Below are positions 7,162 to 14,232 of a stretch of DNA of 17,864 nt, piece by piece. The DNA comes from JBLHHI01 sp047614125 (lineage in GTDB: Bacteria; Bacteroidota; Bacteroidia; NS11-12g; UBA9320). Numbering within the stretch: position 1 is the stretch's first letter; every line of letters starts with the position of its first letter. The position numbers and the translations under genes are program-made. The notes below the pieces were generated by a model that was given only the letters and a program-made list of their open reading frames with translations, did no database searches and was not told where the DNA came from. The stretch spans positions 1 through 17,864 of the forward strand of contig JBLHHI010000066.1 of the NCBI GenBank assembly GCA_047614125.1. The letters run 5' to 3'.

Positions 7162-8019
7162 TTATTTACTTCCAACAAAAATAGTTTCTGCCATCTGCAT
7201 TGACTCAGACAAAGCATTGATACTCAATCCAGTATCAATGTTTTCTGAATTAAAATAGTCGACGAGGTTTTCTGTTGGCATGTTGCCTACCAGGTCATCA
7301 ATTGCCATTGGGCATCCACCATATCCTTTGAGCGCTCCATCAAATCTCCGGCAGCCATTTTTCCATGCGGCGTCTACTTTTTCTTTCCAAGAATTGGGCG
7401 TAGTATGAAAATGTGCTCCAAATTCCAGCTGGTTCCCAAACGATTGCAAGTCTTTAAACACCTGTTCAATTGAAGTTTTATTGGAAACTCCTACCGTGTC
7501 GCTGATCGAAAAAGAGTTAACCCCTAGATCTGCGATCTTTCCAACCCAATCAAGAACGAGTGCACTGCTCCAGTCTTCGTTGTACGGATTGCCAAAACCC
7601 ATGGAAATATAAACCACCATTTCTTTGTGGCTTTTATCCGCCAAATCAAGCATGGCCTTAACAAGGTCGAGGCTTTGAGACATCGTGGAATTTGTGTTCC
7701 GTTTTTGGAAGGTTTCTGAAACTGAAAATGGATAGCCAAGGTATTGAATTTGAGGCACTTCTGATGCCATTAGAGCACCCTTCATATTGGCAACAATCAC
7801 CGACAATTTAGTAGGTGAATTATCATCAATTCCATCCAATACAGCACGAGTATCTCGCATTTGAGGAATCACCTTCGGCGACACAAAACTGCCGCAATCC
7901 AGCGTATGGAAACCAACCTTTAGGAGGGAGTTTATATAGCCAATTTTAGCCTTGGTGGGTACAAACCACGACAGGCCTTGCATGGCATCTCTAGGGCATT
8001 CAATTATTTTAACTTTCAT
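7162..8019 (-). CDS. mvaB: Hydroxymethylglutaryl-CoA lyase
   Basis: A 285-residue TIM-barrel enzyme of the HMG-CoA lyase family, splitting HMG-CoA into acetoacetate and acetyl-CoA in leucine breakdown and ketone metabolism. Catalytic features are visible: R10-D11-x-x-Q14 in ECPRDAMQG, FVSPKVIPQM (45-54), the SVSETF segment (99-104), the metal-binding HFH (203-205), D227-G228 in FDGALKGYGGCPMA with the lid cysteine C236, and N246 in VGNMPTENL. These correspond to human HMGCL R41, D42, H233, H235, C266 and N275 by motif. The usual EVGPRDGLQ is ECPRDAMQG here, a mild departure. The gene is divergent from the DUF349 gene with only 73 bp between starts, and convergent with the helicase. Related carboligases (isopropylmalate or homocitrate synthase) lack the GGCP lid cysteine, so lyase is favoured. 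Confidence 0.93.
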   Translation of the reverse strand: MKVKIIECPRDAMQGLSWFVPTKAKIGYINSLLKVGFHTLDCGSFVSPKVIPQMRDTRAVLDGIDDNSPTKLSVIVANMKGALMASEVPQIQYLGYPFSVSETFQKRNTNSTMSQSLDLVKAMLDLADKSHKEMVVYISMGFGNPYNEDWSSALVLDWVGKIADLGVNSFSISDTVGVSNKTSIEQVFKDLQSFGNQLEFGAHFHTTPNSWKEKVDAAWKNGCRRFDGALKGYGGCPMAIDDLVGNMPTENLVDYFNSENIDTGLSINALSESMQMAETIFVGSK

Positions 8020-8034
8020 ATTACTGAAAAGTCA

Positions 8035-8065
8035 TTTGCATTTCGGGTCAAAAGTAGCATTTTTG
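8035..8065. promoter_or_regulatory. Overlapping divergent promoters of mvaB and the DUF349 gene
   Basis: On + a TTTG at 8035-8038 is followed after 19 bases by CATTTTTG (8058-8065), one mismatch from TANNTTTG, giving a start near 8072 for the DUF349 gene (ATG 8093). On - the -7 element TACTTTTG at 8056-8049 is a perfect match and would serve mvaB (ATG at 8019). The minus -7 element lies inside the spacer of the plus promoter, so the two would compete for polymerase. Confidence 0.4.
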
Positions 8066-8092
8066 CGGCTTTATAAGATAGCTAGATAGAGA

Positions 8093-10429
8093 ATGTCGCA
8101 CAACCAAGAGCAAGAGCTCAATTCACAACAGACTCCAATTCCACCAAAAGTAGAATTAGAGACTTCCCTTCCGTTAGATACCAATAACGTAGATTCTTCA
8201 GAAACGATTGAAACACCTGTTTCGGATTCACCTGAAATTGAAACACAAACCGTCCCTACCGAAGCAGTAGCCGAGGAAATTGTTTCTGAGGAAAGCCCAG
8301 AAGTTGGGACACTAACCTCCCTAACTGAAGTTACAACCGAGGAGGTAAATCCTGAAGTAAGCCCAGAAATTGAGGCAAAAACATCGTCTGCTGAAGTGGT
8401 AAACGAAGAGGTAACAGCTGGATTAAGCACAGAAGTTGACGCAATAACCTCCCCCACTGAAGTTACAACCGAGGAGGTAAATCCTGAAGTAAGCCCAGAA
8501 ATTGAGGCAAAAACATCGTCTGCTGAAGTGGTGAACCAGGAGGTAACAGCTGGATTAAACCCGGAAGTACCGGCAAGTTCGCACGATGAGGATGGCGATT
8601 ACGATGATTCGGAAGAAGAAGAAACGGACGAAGAGGATGATTCATCGGAAGAAGAAGCGGTTTTGTACTCTGCCGAGGAGTTGGCAAAAATGAGTCAGGA
8701 AGAATTGGTGGGCGTAGCTAAATCAACGGTAACATTAACCGCTCGAGAAGCTTTAAAGAGATTACAAGAGATTCGGCCAGTGCTCTACGACAAGTTGCGA
8801 GAAGAAAAGCGCACGATGTTGGAGAGCTTTGTTGAAGAAGGTAACGAACCAGAAAACTTTGTTTATCCTGGAGATGAACTTCGAAATCAATTCTTAACCA
8901 TCTACAATCTGGCCAAAGAAAGTCGAGTAGCGGAAAAGAATCGGATTGATCAAGAAAAGCTAAAGAATCTCAAAGCCAAACAAGCCTTACTCGAGAAACT
9001 TAAGCTGATTACCGAATCGGATGAAACCGAGCAAAGCTTGGCAGAAGTTAAAGCGATTCAGCAAGAATGGAAACTCATTCGCATCATTCCACAAGACAAG
9101 ATATCTGAGTTGTGGGATGCATACAACTACTATCAAAACAAGTTTTACGACAATCATTCCATCAACATCGAGTTAAAGGAGTTGGATCGGAAGAAGAACC
9201 TCGAAGTTAAAATTGACCTTTGTAAGAAGGTAGATGAATTGAGCAAAGAAAATTCCTTGAAAAAGAGTTTTATCATGCTCAACAAATTCCAAGAAGAGTT
9301 TCGAAACACAGGACCCGTGCCACGTGAGTTTAACCAAGAAATTTGGGACCGATTCCGAGCAGCTTGTGATACCGTATATGAACAGAAGAAAGTTCTCTTC
9401 GAACAATTTGAAGGCGAACGCATTAAGAATTACGAGCTCAAAGAAGTGTTGGTTGAAAAGGCCGCATTAATTGCTGCACAAACCTTTAAAAAGGTGAAAG
9501 AATGGGGCGAAAAAACGGGTGAATTGGATGCACTGATGACCGAATGGAAAACAATCGGACAGGTTCCAAAGAATAAGAATGAAAAGGTTTGGAAAGAATT
9601 CCGTACTTCATTTAATACTTTTTACGGCAACAAGAGCGAGTACTTTAAACAAATACACAAAGAGCGCAAGGCTAATTTAATTCTTAAAGAAGACATTGTT
9701 AAGCGTGCCGAAGAACTTAAAGACAGCGAAGACTTAGTCTTTGCTACAAAAGAATTAATAAAGCTGCAAAAAGAATGGAAGGAAATAGGACCTGTTCCGG
9801 ATAAGGTTTCGAATGCACTTTGGAAAAAATTTCGTGGATCGTGCGACTTCTTCTTCAACCGAAAACAAAAGCAGTTTGAAGGTAAAAAGGAGGAAGAAAC
9901 AGAAAACTTAAACCGCAAGAAAGTACTCGTTGAACGGCTCAAAACGATGGTTGAAACTGAGGCACCAAAATCCATTCTTGACGATTTAAAGGCAATACAA
10001 CGAGAATGGTCGAGCATTGGCTACGTACCATTTAAGGCCAAAAAGCAAATCGAAACGGACTACCAGAACTCTAGTAATGAGGTATTTAACAAGTTCAAGC
10101 TGGACCGTCAAGAACTTAAATCTGGCCAAGCGAAAGAGCACTTCAAAAATATGTCAGCCCTTCCCAATGGAGAGAATAGACTTAAAGACGAAGCTTATAA
10201 AATTCAAAAGAAGATTACCTTCTTGAAGAGCGAAATTTCTACCTTAGACAACAACATGGAATTTTTCGGTCGCTCGGCAGGTGCGCAAAAACTTAAACAA
10301 TCGATGCAAGAAAAAATCGATAAGACTAATGCGCAAATTGGTCGATTGCAAGCTGAAATAAAGGTGATAAAGAACATAGGTAAATCCAACCAAGCTGAAG
10401 AATCCAACGCGGCAAAAACAGAAGAATAG
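8093..10429 (+). CDS. DUF349 repeat protein with acidic repetitive N-terminus
   Basis: A 778-residue protein with five DUF349 repeats (PF03993), each with a core like EW..IG.VP......W..F: near 324-357 (QEWKLIRIIP), 400-436 (EEFRNTGPVP), 483-519 (TEWKTIGQVP), 560-596 (KEWKEIGPVP) and 637-670 (REWSSIGYVP). The C-terminal ~70 residues (about 695-764) look like a coiled coil. The first ~190 residues are disordered, poor in hydrophobics and rich in Glu, Thr, Val and Ser, with two 44-residue near-identical units and then an Asp/Glu run (165-188). There is no signal peptide or membrane segment, so it is probably cytoplasmic. The function of this family is not established; an all-helical scaffold is predicted. 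Expressed divergently from mvaB. The N-terminal repeats make the protein longer than the ~600 residues I would expect. Confidence 0.88.
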   Translation: MSHNQEQELNSQQTPIPPKVELETSLPLDTNNVDSSETIETPVSDSPEIETQTVPTEAVAEEIVSEESPEVGTLTSLTEVTTEEVNPEVSPEIEAKTSSAEVVNEEVTAGLSTEVDAITSPTEVTTEEVNPEVSPEIEAKTSSAEVVNQEVTAGLNPEVPASSHDEDGDYDDSEEEETDEEDDSSEEEAVLYSAEELAKMSQEELVGVAKSTVTLTAREALKRLQEIRPVLYDKLREEKRTMLESFVEEGNEPENFVYPGDELRNQFLTIYNLAKESRVAEKNRIDQEKLKNLKAKQALLEKLKLITESDETEQSLAEVKAIQQEWKLIRIIPQDKISELWDAYNYYQNKFYDNHSINIELKELDRKKNLEVKIDLCKKVDELSKENSLKKSFIMLNKFQEEFRNTGPVPREFNQEIWDRFRAACDTVYEQKKVLFEQFEGERIKNYELKEVLVEKAALIAAQTFKKVKEWGEKTGELDALMTEWKTIGQVPKNKNEKVWKEFRTSFNTFYGNKSEYFKQIHKERKANLILKEDIVKRAEELKDSEDLVFATKELIKLQKEWKEIGPVPDKVSNALWKKFRGSCDFFFNRKQKQFEGKKEEETENLNRKKVLVERLKTMVETEAPKSILDDLKAIQREWSSIGYVPFKAKKQIETDYQNSSNEVFNKFKLDRQELKSGQAKEHFKNMSALPNGENRLKDEAYKIQKKITFLKSEISTLDNNMEFFGRSAGAQKLKQSMQEKIDKTNAQIGRLQAEIKVIKNIGKSNQAEESNAAKTEE
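8313..8576 (+). repeat. Two 132-bp tandem units inside the DUF349 gene
   Basis: Unit 1 (8313-8444) and unit 2 (8445-8576) both start TAACCTCCC and run in step for 132 bp (44 codons). The central stretch from ACTGAAGTTACAACC to GCTGAAGTGGT is identical; differences cluster at the unit ends. A more diverged, partial third copy seems to lie upstream (about 8230-8312, with CCGAGGA and AAGCCCAGAA in common). The near identity at DNA level, including third codon positions, points to a recent in-frame duplication. Confidence 0.92.
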
Positions 10430-10487
10430 TCAATCGTACGGGCTCGTCTGGCGGGTTTGGCTATACATCGTTCATTGGTTTGAAAGT

Positions 10488-11207
10488 GTGAACGCGCATG
10501 GCATTCACTCCCCATTCATGTTCAATCTCTATCAATCCATTTCCGAGCGAAAGAGATTTAGCTCGGAGGTTGCTACAATTTGGAGCCTTCGAAAACAACT
10601 CCTCTCCGATGAAACTGAAATTAGCTTTCGTGATCCGGGTGATAATAACAAAATCAAAAAACGTTCGATTTCAAGCTTAACAAAAAGAGTAACGAAATCG
10701 AATAACGAAGGCCTTTTGCTTTACTCGATCATAAAACACCTCAAACCAAAGAACGGAATTGAGCTGGGCACTTCTCTTGGTATCAGTGCATTATACCAAA
10801 ATTTGGCCTGTCCCAACCTAAATTTAGTTAGCATTGAAGGCGCTGCAGAAATTTACGAATTAGCCAAAACAAACGTTAAAATAGCCGGCGGCGGCATCAC
10901 TTTAAAGTTGGGTAAGTTTGATGAAACCTTGCCGTCTTTACTGAAAGATTCTAATTACAGCTATGCCTTTATTGACGGCTTCCATCAATTTGAACCAACG
11001 CTTCGATATTTCAACATGATTAAAGACCACATTGAAGAAGGAGGATTTATCATTTTCGACGACATCCACTGGTCGAAAGATATGAAGCTGGTGTGGCTTG
11101 AAATAATCAAGCACCCATCGGTAACTCTCTCGATGGACCTCTTTTATCTCGGGGTGGTGTTTTTTAAACAAGGAGTTGAAAAACAGCACTTTACGTTGCG
11201 ATGCTGA
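10488..11207 (+). CDS. Class I SAM-dependent methyltransferase
   Basis: A 239-residue predicted methyltransferase of the Methyltransf_24-like group, from a GTG start. The SAM-binding motif I is GIELGTSLGIS (90-100), the acidic end of strand 2 is VSIEG (114-118), and the catalytic-side motifs are YAFIDGFHQFEPTLRYF (159-175) and GGFIIFDDIHWS (185-196). The start is uncertain. The family usually has about 15 more residues before the conserved HGIHSPF motif, and such a stretch (WLYIVHWFESVNAHGIHSPF) is in frame upstream, open back to 10380 inside the DUF349 gene, but it contains no ATG, GTG or TTG. The gene follows the DUF349 gene by 58 bp and is probably co-transcribed with it. It is convergent with the glycosyltransferase gene, one base between stops. 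The substrate is unknown. Confidence 0.82.
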   Translation: MNAHGIHSPFMFNLYQSISERKRFSSEVATIWSLRKQLLSDETEISFRDPGDNNKIKKRSISSLTKRVTKSNNEGLLLYSIIKHLKPKNGIELGTSLGISALYQNLACPNLNLVSIEGAAEIYELAKTNVKIAGGGITLKLGKFDETLPSLLKDSNYSYAFIDGFHQFEPTLRYFNMIKDHIEEGGFIIFDDIHWSKDMKLVWLEIIKHPSVTLSMDLFYLGVVFFKQGVEKQHFTLRC

Positions 11208-11208
11208 G

Positions 11209-12282
11209 TTAGCTAAACAAAACTTCTTGGTAGGCTTCGATGAGACTTATCCAAGAGAAGCGCTCAAAATTTGGAGAAGTCGTTTCTTGTTTGTTCTTGG
11301 TGATGTGATCTCGCAAAAGATGTATAAACTCATCTTGGTTGGAGTAAAACTGCGCTGAATTAGAATACAACTCACTATATACCAGTCGGTTGGGCAAAAT
11401 AAGTTCGCAACCACAAAACGCTGCTTCAAGAACACTAATACCAAAATTTTCTTGAAAACTGCTTACGGGCAAAACAGTCGCTTTCCAGAGCGCATGTAGA
11501 TAGGCTTCTCGATTGTTAAAATACCCCCAATGAACAAGGTGTTTGGATAACCGTTCTTTGGCTTTTGCAAAACAATCTGGAGATTTTTTATAGTGCTCAC
11601 CACAAACGATTACATCAAAGTCCAATCCTTCGGCACTTAAGGCCAGCAATGCATCAAAGAATTCCTGTGGGTTTTTATCGTGCTCCCAACGGTGGCTCCA
11701 TAAAACCGTTGGCCGATGCGATTTTGGTTGTTTGTACCCTTTGAGTTCATCCACATCAATGCCGGGATATAATACGGTTGACTTCTGCTCAATTTCAATG
11801 ATCTCTTGCAAGGGCTGATGATCTGGAAAGGCTTGTAAAAAAGGTCGTAGTGATTTCAAAAATGCTGATTTGTGATATTCCGAATTGAAGCAAACCCGAT
11901 CGGCAACAAAACATGATGTAAAGTTTTTGAAGGCGTAATGACGATCCCAGTTTGGATTGGATTTGTTTTGCATTGGATACACCAACTGGTTTTCGTGCAT
12001 GTAGCATACCAATCTAACACTTTGTAATTCAGGCCTTAAAAGGCTTTTAAATAGGGCTACGTCCAACATGTCGGTGGTTAGAATAACCTCCGGGTGCAAT
12101 TCGCTTTCGTTTACTCGTTTTGCGAGGGTAAGCGCCGATGCTGTCATTCGCCATTTCCAATGGCTGGCTGGCAAGCTAAAAACAACCGTTTTGCAAGAAA
12201 GATGCTTTATTAGTTGATGAATCCACAAAGCATGCGAGCCGCCGAAAAAGGGTTCAACAATAAAAACCACGTGTTCCTTCAT
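11209..12282 (-). CDS. GTDC1/QTMAN-family glycosyltransferase (DUF3524)
   Basis: A 357-residue GT-B glycosyltransferase resembling animal GTDC1, identified as QTMAN, which adds mannose to queuosine in tRNA-Asp. The N-terminal DUF3524 part (about 1-165) has EPFFGGSHALW (10-20), LPASHWKWRMTASAL (37-51), YMHENQLVYP (94-103), SCFVADRVCFNS (123-134) and PDHQP (153-157). The C-terminal group-1 part has LWSHRWEHDKNP (194-205), LVHWGYFNNREAYLHAL (249-265) and the donor-binding E-x7-E-type motif ENFGISVLEAAFCGC (278-292). Recalled human GTDC1 shares HENQL, HRWEHDK and HWGY at matching places. No signal peptide or membrane segment, so cytoplasmic. Its ATG overlaps the mltG stop (ATGA, 12282-12279), so it is probably translated by coupling. 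Family is confident; tRNA as the substrate is inference, since no queuosine genes are in the window. Confidence 0.87.
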   Translation of the reverse strand: MKEHVVFIVEPFFGGSHALWIHQLIKHLSCKTVVFSLPASHWKWRMTASALTLAKRVNESELHPEVILTTDMLDVALFKSLLRPELQSVRLVCYMHENQLVYPMQNKSNPNWDRHYAFKNFTSCFVADRVCFNSEYHKSAFLKSLRPFLQAFPDHQPLQEIIEIEQKSTVLYPGIDVDELKGYKQPKSHRPTVLWSHRWEHDKNPQEFFDALLALSAEGLDFDVIVCGEHYKKSPDCFAKAKERLSKHLVHWGYFNNREAYLHALWKATVLPVSSFQENFGISVLEAAFCGCELILPNRLVYSELYSNSAQFYSNQDEFIHLLRDHITKNKQETTSPNFERFSWISLIEAYQEVLFS

Positions 12283-13304
12283 CTTTTAATGCCTCGAGCA
12301 TCCAAGGCCTTTTTATAACGATCTCGGTTGCGCAGATGTTGATTATACGAAGCGGTGAATTCATGATAACCGGATAAGTCGGCTTTGGCACAGAAAAATA
12401 TATAATCATGGCTGGATGCGTTCAGAACGGCATCGATTGCCTTATCGCTGGGAAGTAAAACCGGACCTGGAGGAAGACCCACATTTAAATACGTGTTGTA
12501 CGGGCTTTCCTTTTTCAAATCGTCGTAGAGCACCCGTTTTCTTCCGTCTTCATTTACAAAAAATAAGATGGTTGGGTCGGCTTGTAAAAACATCTTTTTC
12601 TCAAGTCGATTAAGGTACAAGCCAGCAATGGTGGGCATTTCGGCGTTGAATATGGCTTCGGCATCAACGATGCTTGCCAAGATGTAGACTTCTTTTTTAC
12701 TTAAATCCAGATTAGATGCGGAGGCCATGCGCTGTGCGTTCCAAAACTTTGTACTTTCCTTTAAAAATCGATTGAACACTTGTTCTGGTCCAGTAGACCA
12801 TTTAAAAAAGAAGGTGTTTCCATGAAAGATGGTCGACCAAGTTTCTTGGTTTAAATTGTGCTCTTTTAACCAAGTGGCAGTGTCGATGAAGTGCACAAAG
12901 CTGATAGAATCGGGTTGTAAGAGCTTGCCCAACACACCAAATATTTCATTTCGTTTAATCCCTGGTTTGAGCATCAGCTTTATGGGCGTATGTTTTCCCG
13001 ATCTAAACAGTCGAACAATTTGAACGTTGCTCATTGATTTTTTAAGTGTATACATTCCCGGATGAATGTGGTTGGGTAAGTTCATTTGTTTGGCCAATAA
13101 ATCAAATTGTTCCGGCTTATTCAGCTTAGCTTCGAGTTGTAAATACAAGTCTTCGTAGCTGGCATCACTGGTTAAAAACACATTTAATTCATTCTTGGCT
13201 AAGCTCTTAAGATTGTTTTGAAGCGCCAGAAAGTAGACCAGACCCATTGCCACTGGAACAATAATGAGCATTAAAATAAAGAAGTTTCGGATTGCCTTTT
13301 TCAT
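12279..13304 (-). CDS. mltG: Endolytic murein transglycosylase MltG
   Basis: A 341-residue YceG/MltG-family lytic transglycosylase, which cuts nascent peptidoglycan glycan strands in the periplasm and is thought to terminate their elongation. One N-terminal membrane anchor (about 8-28) precedes a LysM-like region (HPGMYTLKKSMSNVQIVRLF, 81-100). The catalytic domain follows, with ILASIVDAEA (208-217), where E216 corresponds to catalytic E218 of E. coli. Also present are YLNRLEKKMFLQADPT (230-245), SPYNTYLNVGLPPGP (267-281), AIDAVLN (289-295) and SGYHEFTASYNQH (311-323). The Asp two residues before E216 is normal for Bacteroidota; the residue after E216 is Ala where Thr is usual. It forms an operon with the QTMAN-like gene and is divergent from dapB across 189 bp. 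Confidence 0.95.
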   Translation of the reverse strand: MKKAIRNFFILMLIIVPVAMGLVYFLALQNNLKSLAKNELNVFLTSDASYEDLYLQLEAKLNKPEQFDLLAKQMNLPNHIHPGMYTLKKSMSNVQIVRLFRSGKHTPIKLMLKPGIKRNEIFGVLGKLLQPDSISFVHFIDTATWLKEHNLNQETWSTIFHGNTFFFKWSTGPEQVFNRFLKESTKFWNAQRMASASNLDLSKKEVYILASIVDAEAIFNAEMPTIAGLYLNRLEKKMFLQADPTILFFVNEDGRKRVLYDDLKKESPYNTYLNVGLPPGPVLLPSDKAIDAVLNASSHDYIFFCAKADLSGYHEFTASYNQHLRNRDRYKKALDARGIKR

Positions 13305-13355
13305 ATGGGTGCGGCAACCTGTTTAGGTTACGGCACGAAAATTACAACAGTCAAC

Positions 13356-13477
13356 CAAATTTAGCCCAATGCATCGTAAATGTTTTTAAACATAAACGCA
13401 GTAAAATTCGCTGCTCACGATGAAGTTGATCGTTGTGGAAAACCTTCCTTATTTGAATATTATTTATGGTAGCTTTG
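13356..13477. promoter_or_regulatory. Divergent promoter region between mltG and dapB
   Basis: On + TAGCTTTG (13470-13477) is an exact match to TANNTTTG and lies 16 bases before the GTG of dapB, implying a very short leader. The nearest TTTG upstream (13452-13455) is 14 bases away, shorter than usual. On - TAAATTTG (13363-13356) also matches exactly and would give mltG a leader of about 45 bases. The 13305-13493 interval holds nothing else I can recognise. Confidence 0.4.
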
Positions 13478-13493
13478 CACCGATTAAATAAGT

Positions 13494-14231
13494 GTGAAAA
13501 TAGCAATACTTGGGTACGGAAAAATGGGAAAAGAAATCGAAGCAATTTCGGTTGAACGCCACCATGAAATTGTACTTAAGGTTGGGCGTAAAGGCACTTC
13601 CAAAGCCGAGCTCAATGCTTCTCAAGCCCAAGTTGCCATTGAGTTTAGTACGCCAAGCACTGCCTTGCAAAACATATCTGCATGTGCACAGGCTCAAATA
13701 CCCGTGATTGTTGGAACAACGGCTTGGTACGATCATTATGAACGTGCAACCCATGAAATAACACGGCATAATTCAGCCATGCTTTGTGCTACCAACTTTA
13801 GCATAGGGGTGAATCTTTTTTTTAAGTTAACGGAGCAAATGGCCCAGCTGATGAATGGGTTTACAGCTTATGAACCCAGCATCGAAGAAATCCATCACCT
13901 GCAAAAGTTAGATGCACCCAGCGGAACGGCAATAACCACGGCGGAGCGACTGTTGCTCAACTTTGATAGAAAAAAGCAATGGGTTCATCTCGAAAATGGA
14001 AAAGACGATAATAAATCGGCTGGTAATCCGCTAAACTTGAACATTGCTTCATTTAGGCAACCCGATGTACCCGGCACCCATACCGTGTCATTTAATAGTG
14101 AAATAGACACTCTTTCTTTGAGTCATGTAGCACATTCGCGCAAAGGTTTTGCGTGGGGTGCGATAATGGCGGCAGAGTGGATACTGGATAAAAAAGGAAT
14201 ATTTTCCATGCAGGACGTATTGAAATTTTAG
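13494..14231 (+). CDS. dapB: 4-hydroxy-tetrahydrodipicolinate reductase
   Basis: DapB, 245 residues, reduces the dihydrodipicolinate precursor with NAD(P)H in the diaminopimelate/lysine pathway, feeding peptidoglycan synthesis. N-terminal Rossmann fold with GYGKMGKEIE (7-16), EFSTPS (50-55) and VGTTAW (73-78). The catalytic domain has NFSIGVNLFF (101-110), the active-site EIHHLQKLDAPSGTA (132-146) with H134/H135 and K138, and PGTHTVSF (193-200). Start is GTG at 13494, which gives the expected MKIAILGYG beginning directly; an ATG alternative at 13524 would cut the Rossmann motif. First gene of dapB-lepB-fmt, one base before lepB. DapB and LepB side by side is a common arrangement in this phylum. 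Confidence 0.96.
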   Translation: MKIAILGYGKMGKEIEAISVERHHEIVLKVGRKGTSKAELNASQAQVAIEFSTPSTALQNISACAQAQIPVIVGTTAWYDHYERATHEITRHNSAMLCATNFSIGVNLFFKLTEQMAQLMNGFTAYEPSIEEIHHLQKLDAPSGTAITTAERLLLNFDRKKQWVHLENGKDDNKSAGNPLNLNIASFRQPDVPGTHTVSFNSEIDTLSLSHVAHSRKGFAWGAIMAAEWILDKKGIFSMQDVLKF

Positions 14232-14232
14232 C

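Noticed and set aside
8071..8457. 128-residue minus-strand open frame rich in Ser, Thr and Val
   Set aside because: It is the antisense shadow of the repetitive acidic N-terminus of the DUF349 gene, and its composition is a mirror of that repeat.
9622..10017. 131-residue minus-strand open frame
   Set aside because: Antisense to the DUF349 repeats, Ser/Phe/Leu-rich as expected from the complement of Lys/Glu codons, with no recognisable motif.
12656..12682. Loss of the MltG catalytic residue, because EKET of E. coli reads DAEA
   Set aside because: The catalytic Glu aligns with E216; Asp at the first position is normal in this phylum, so activity is likely.
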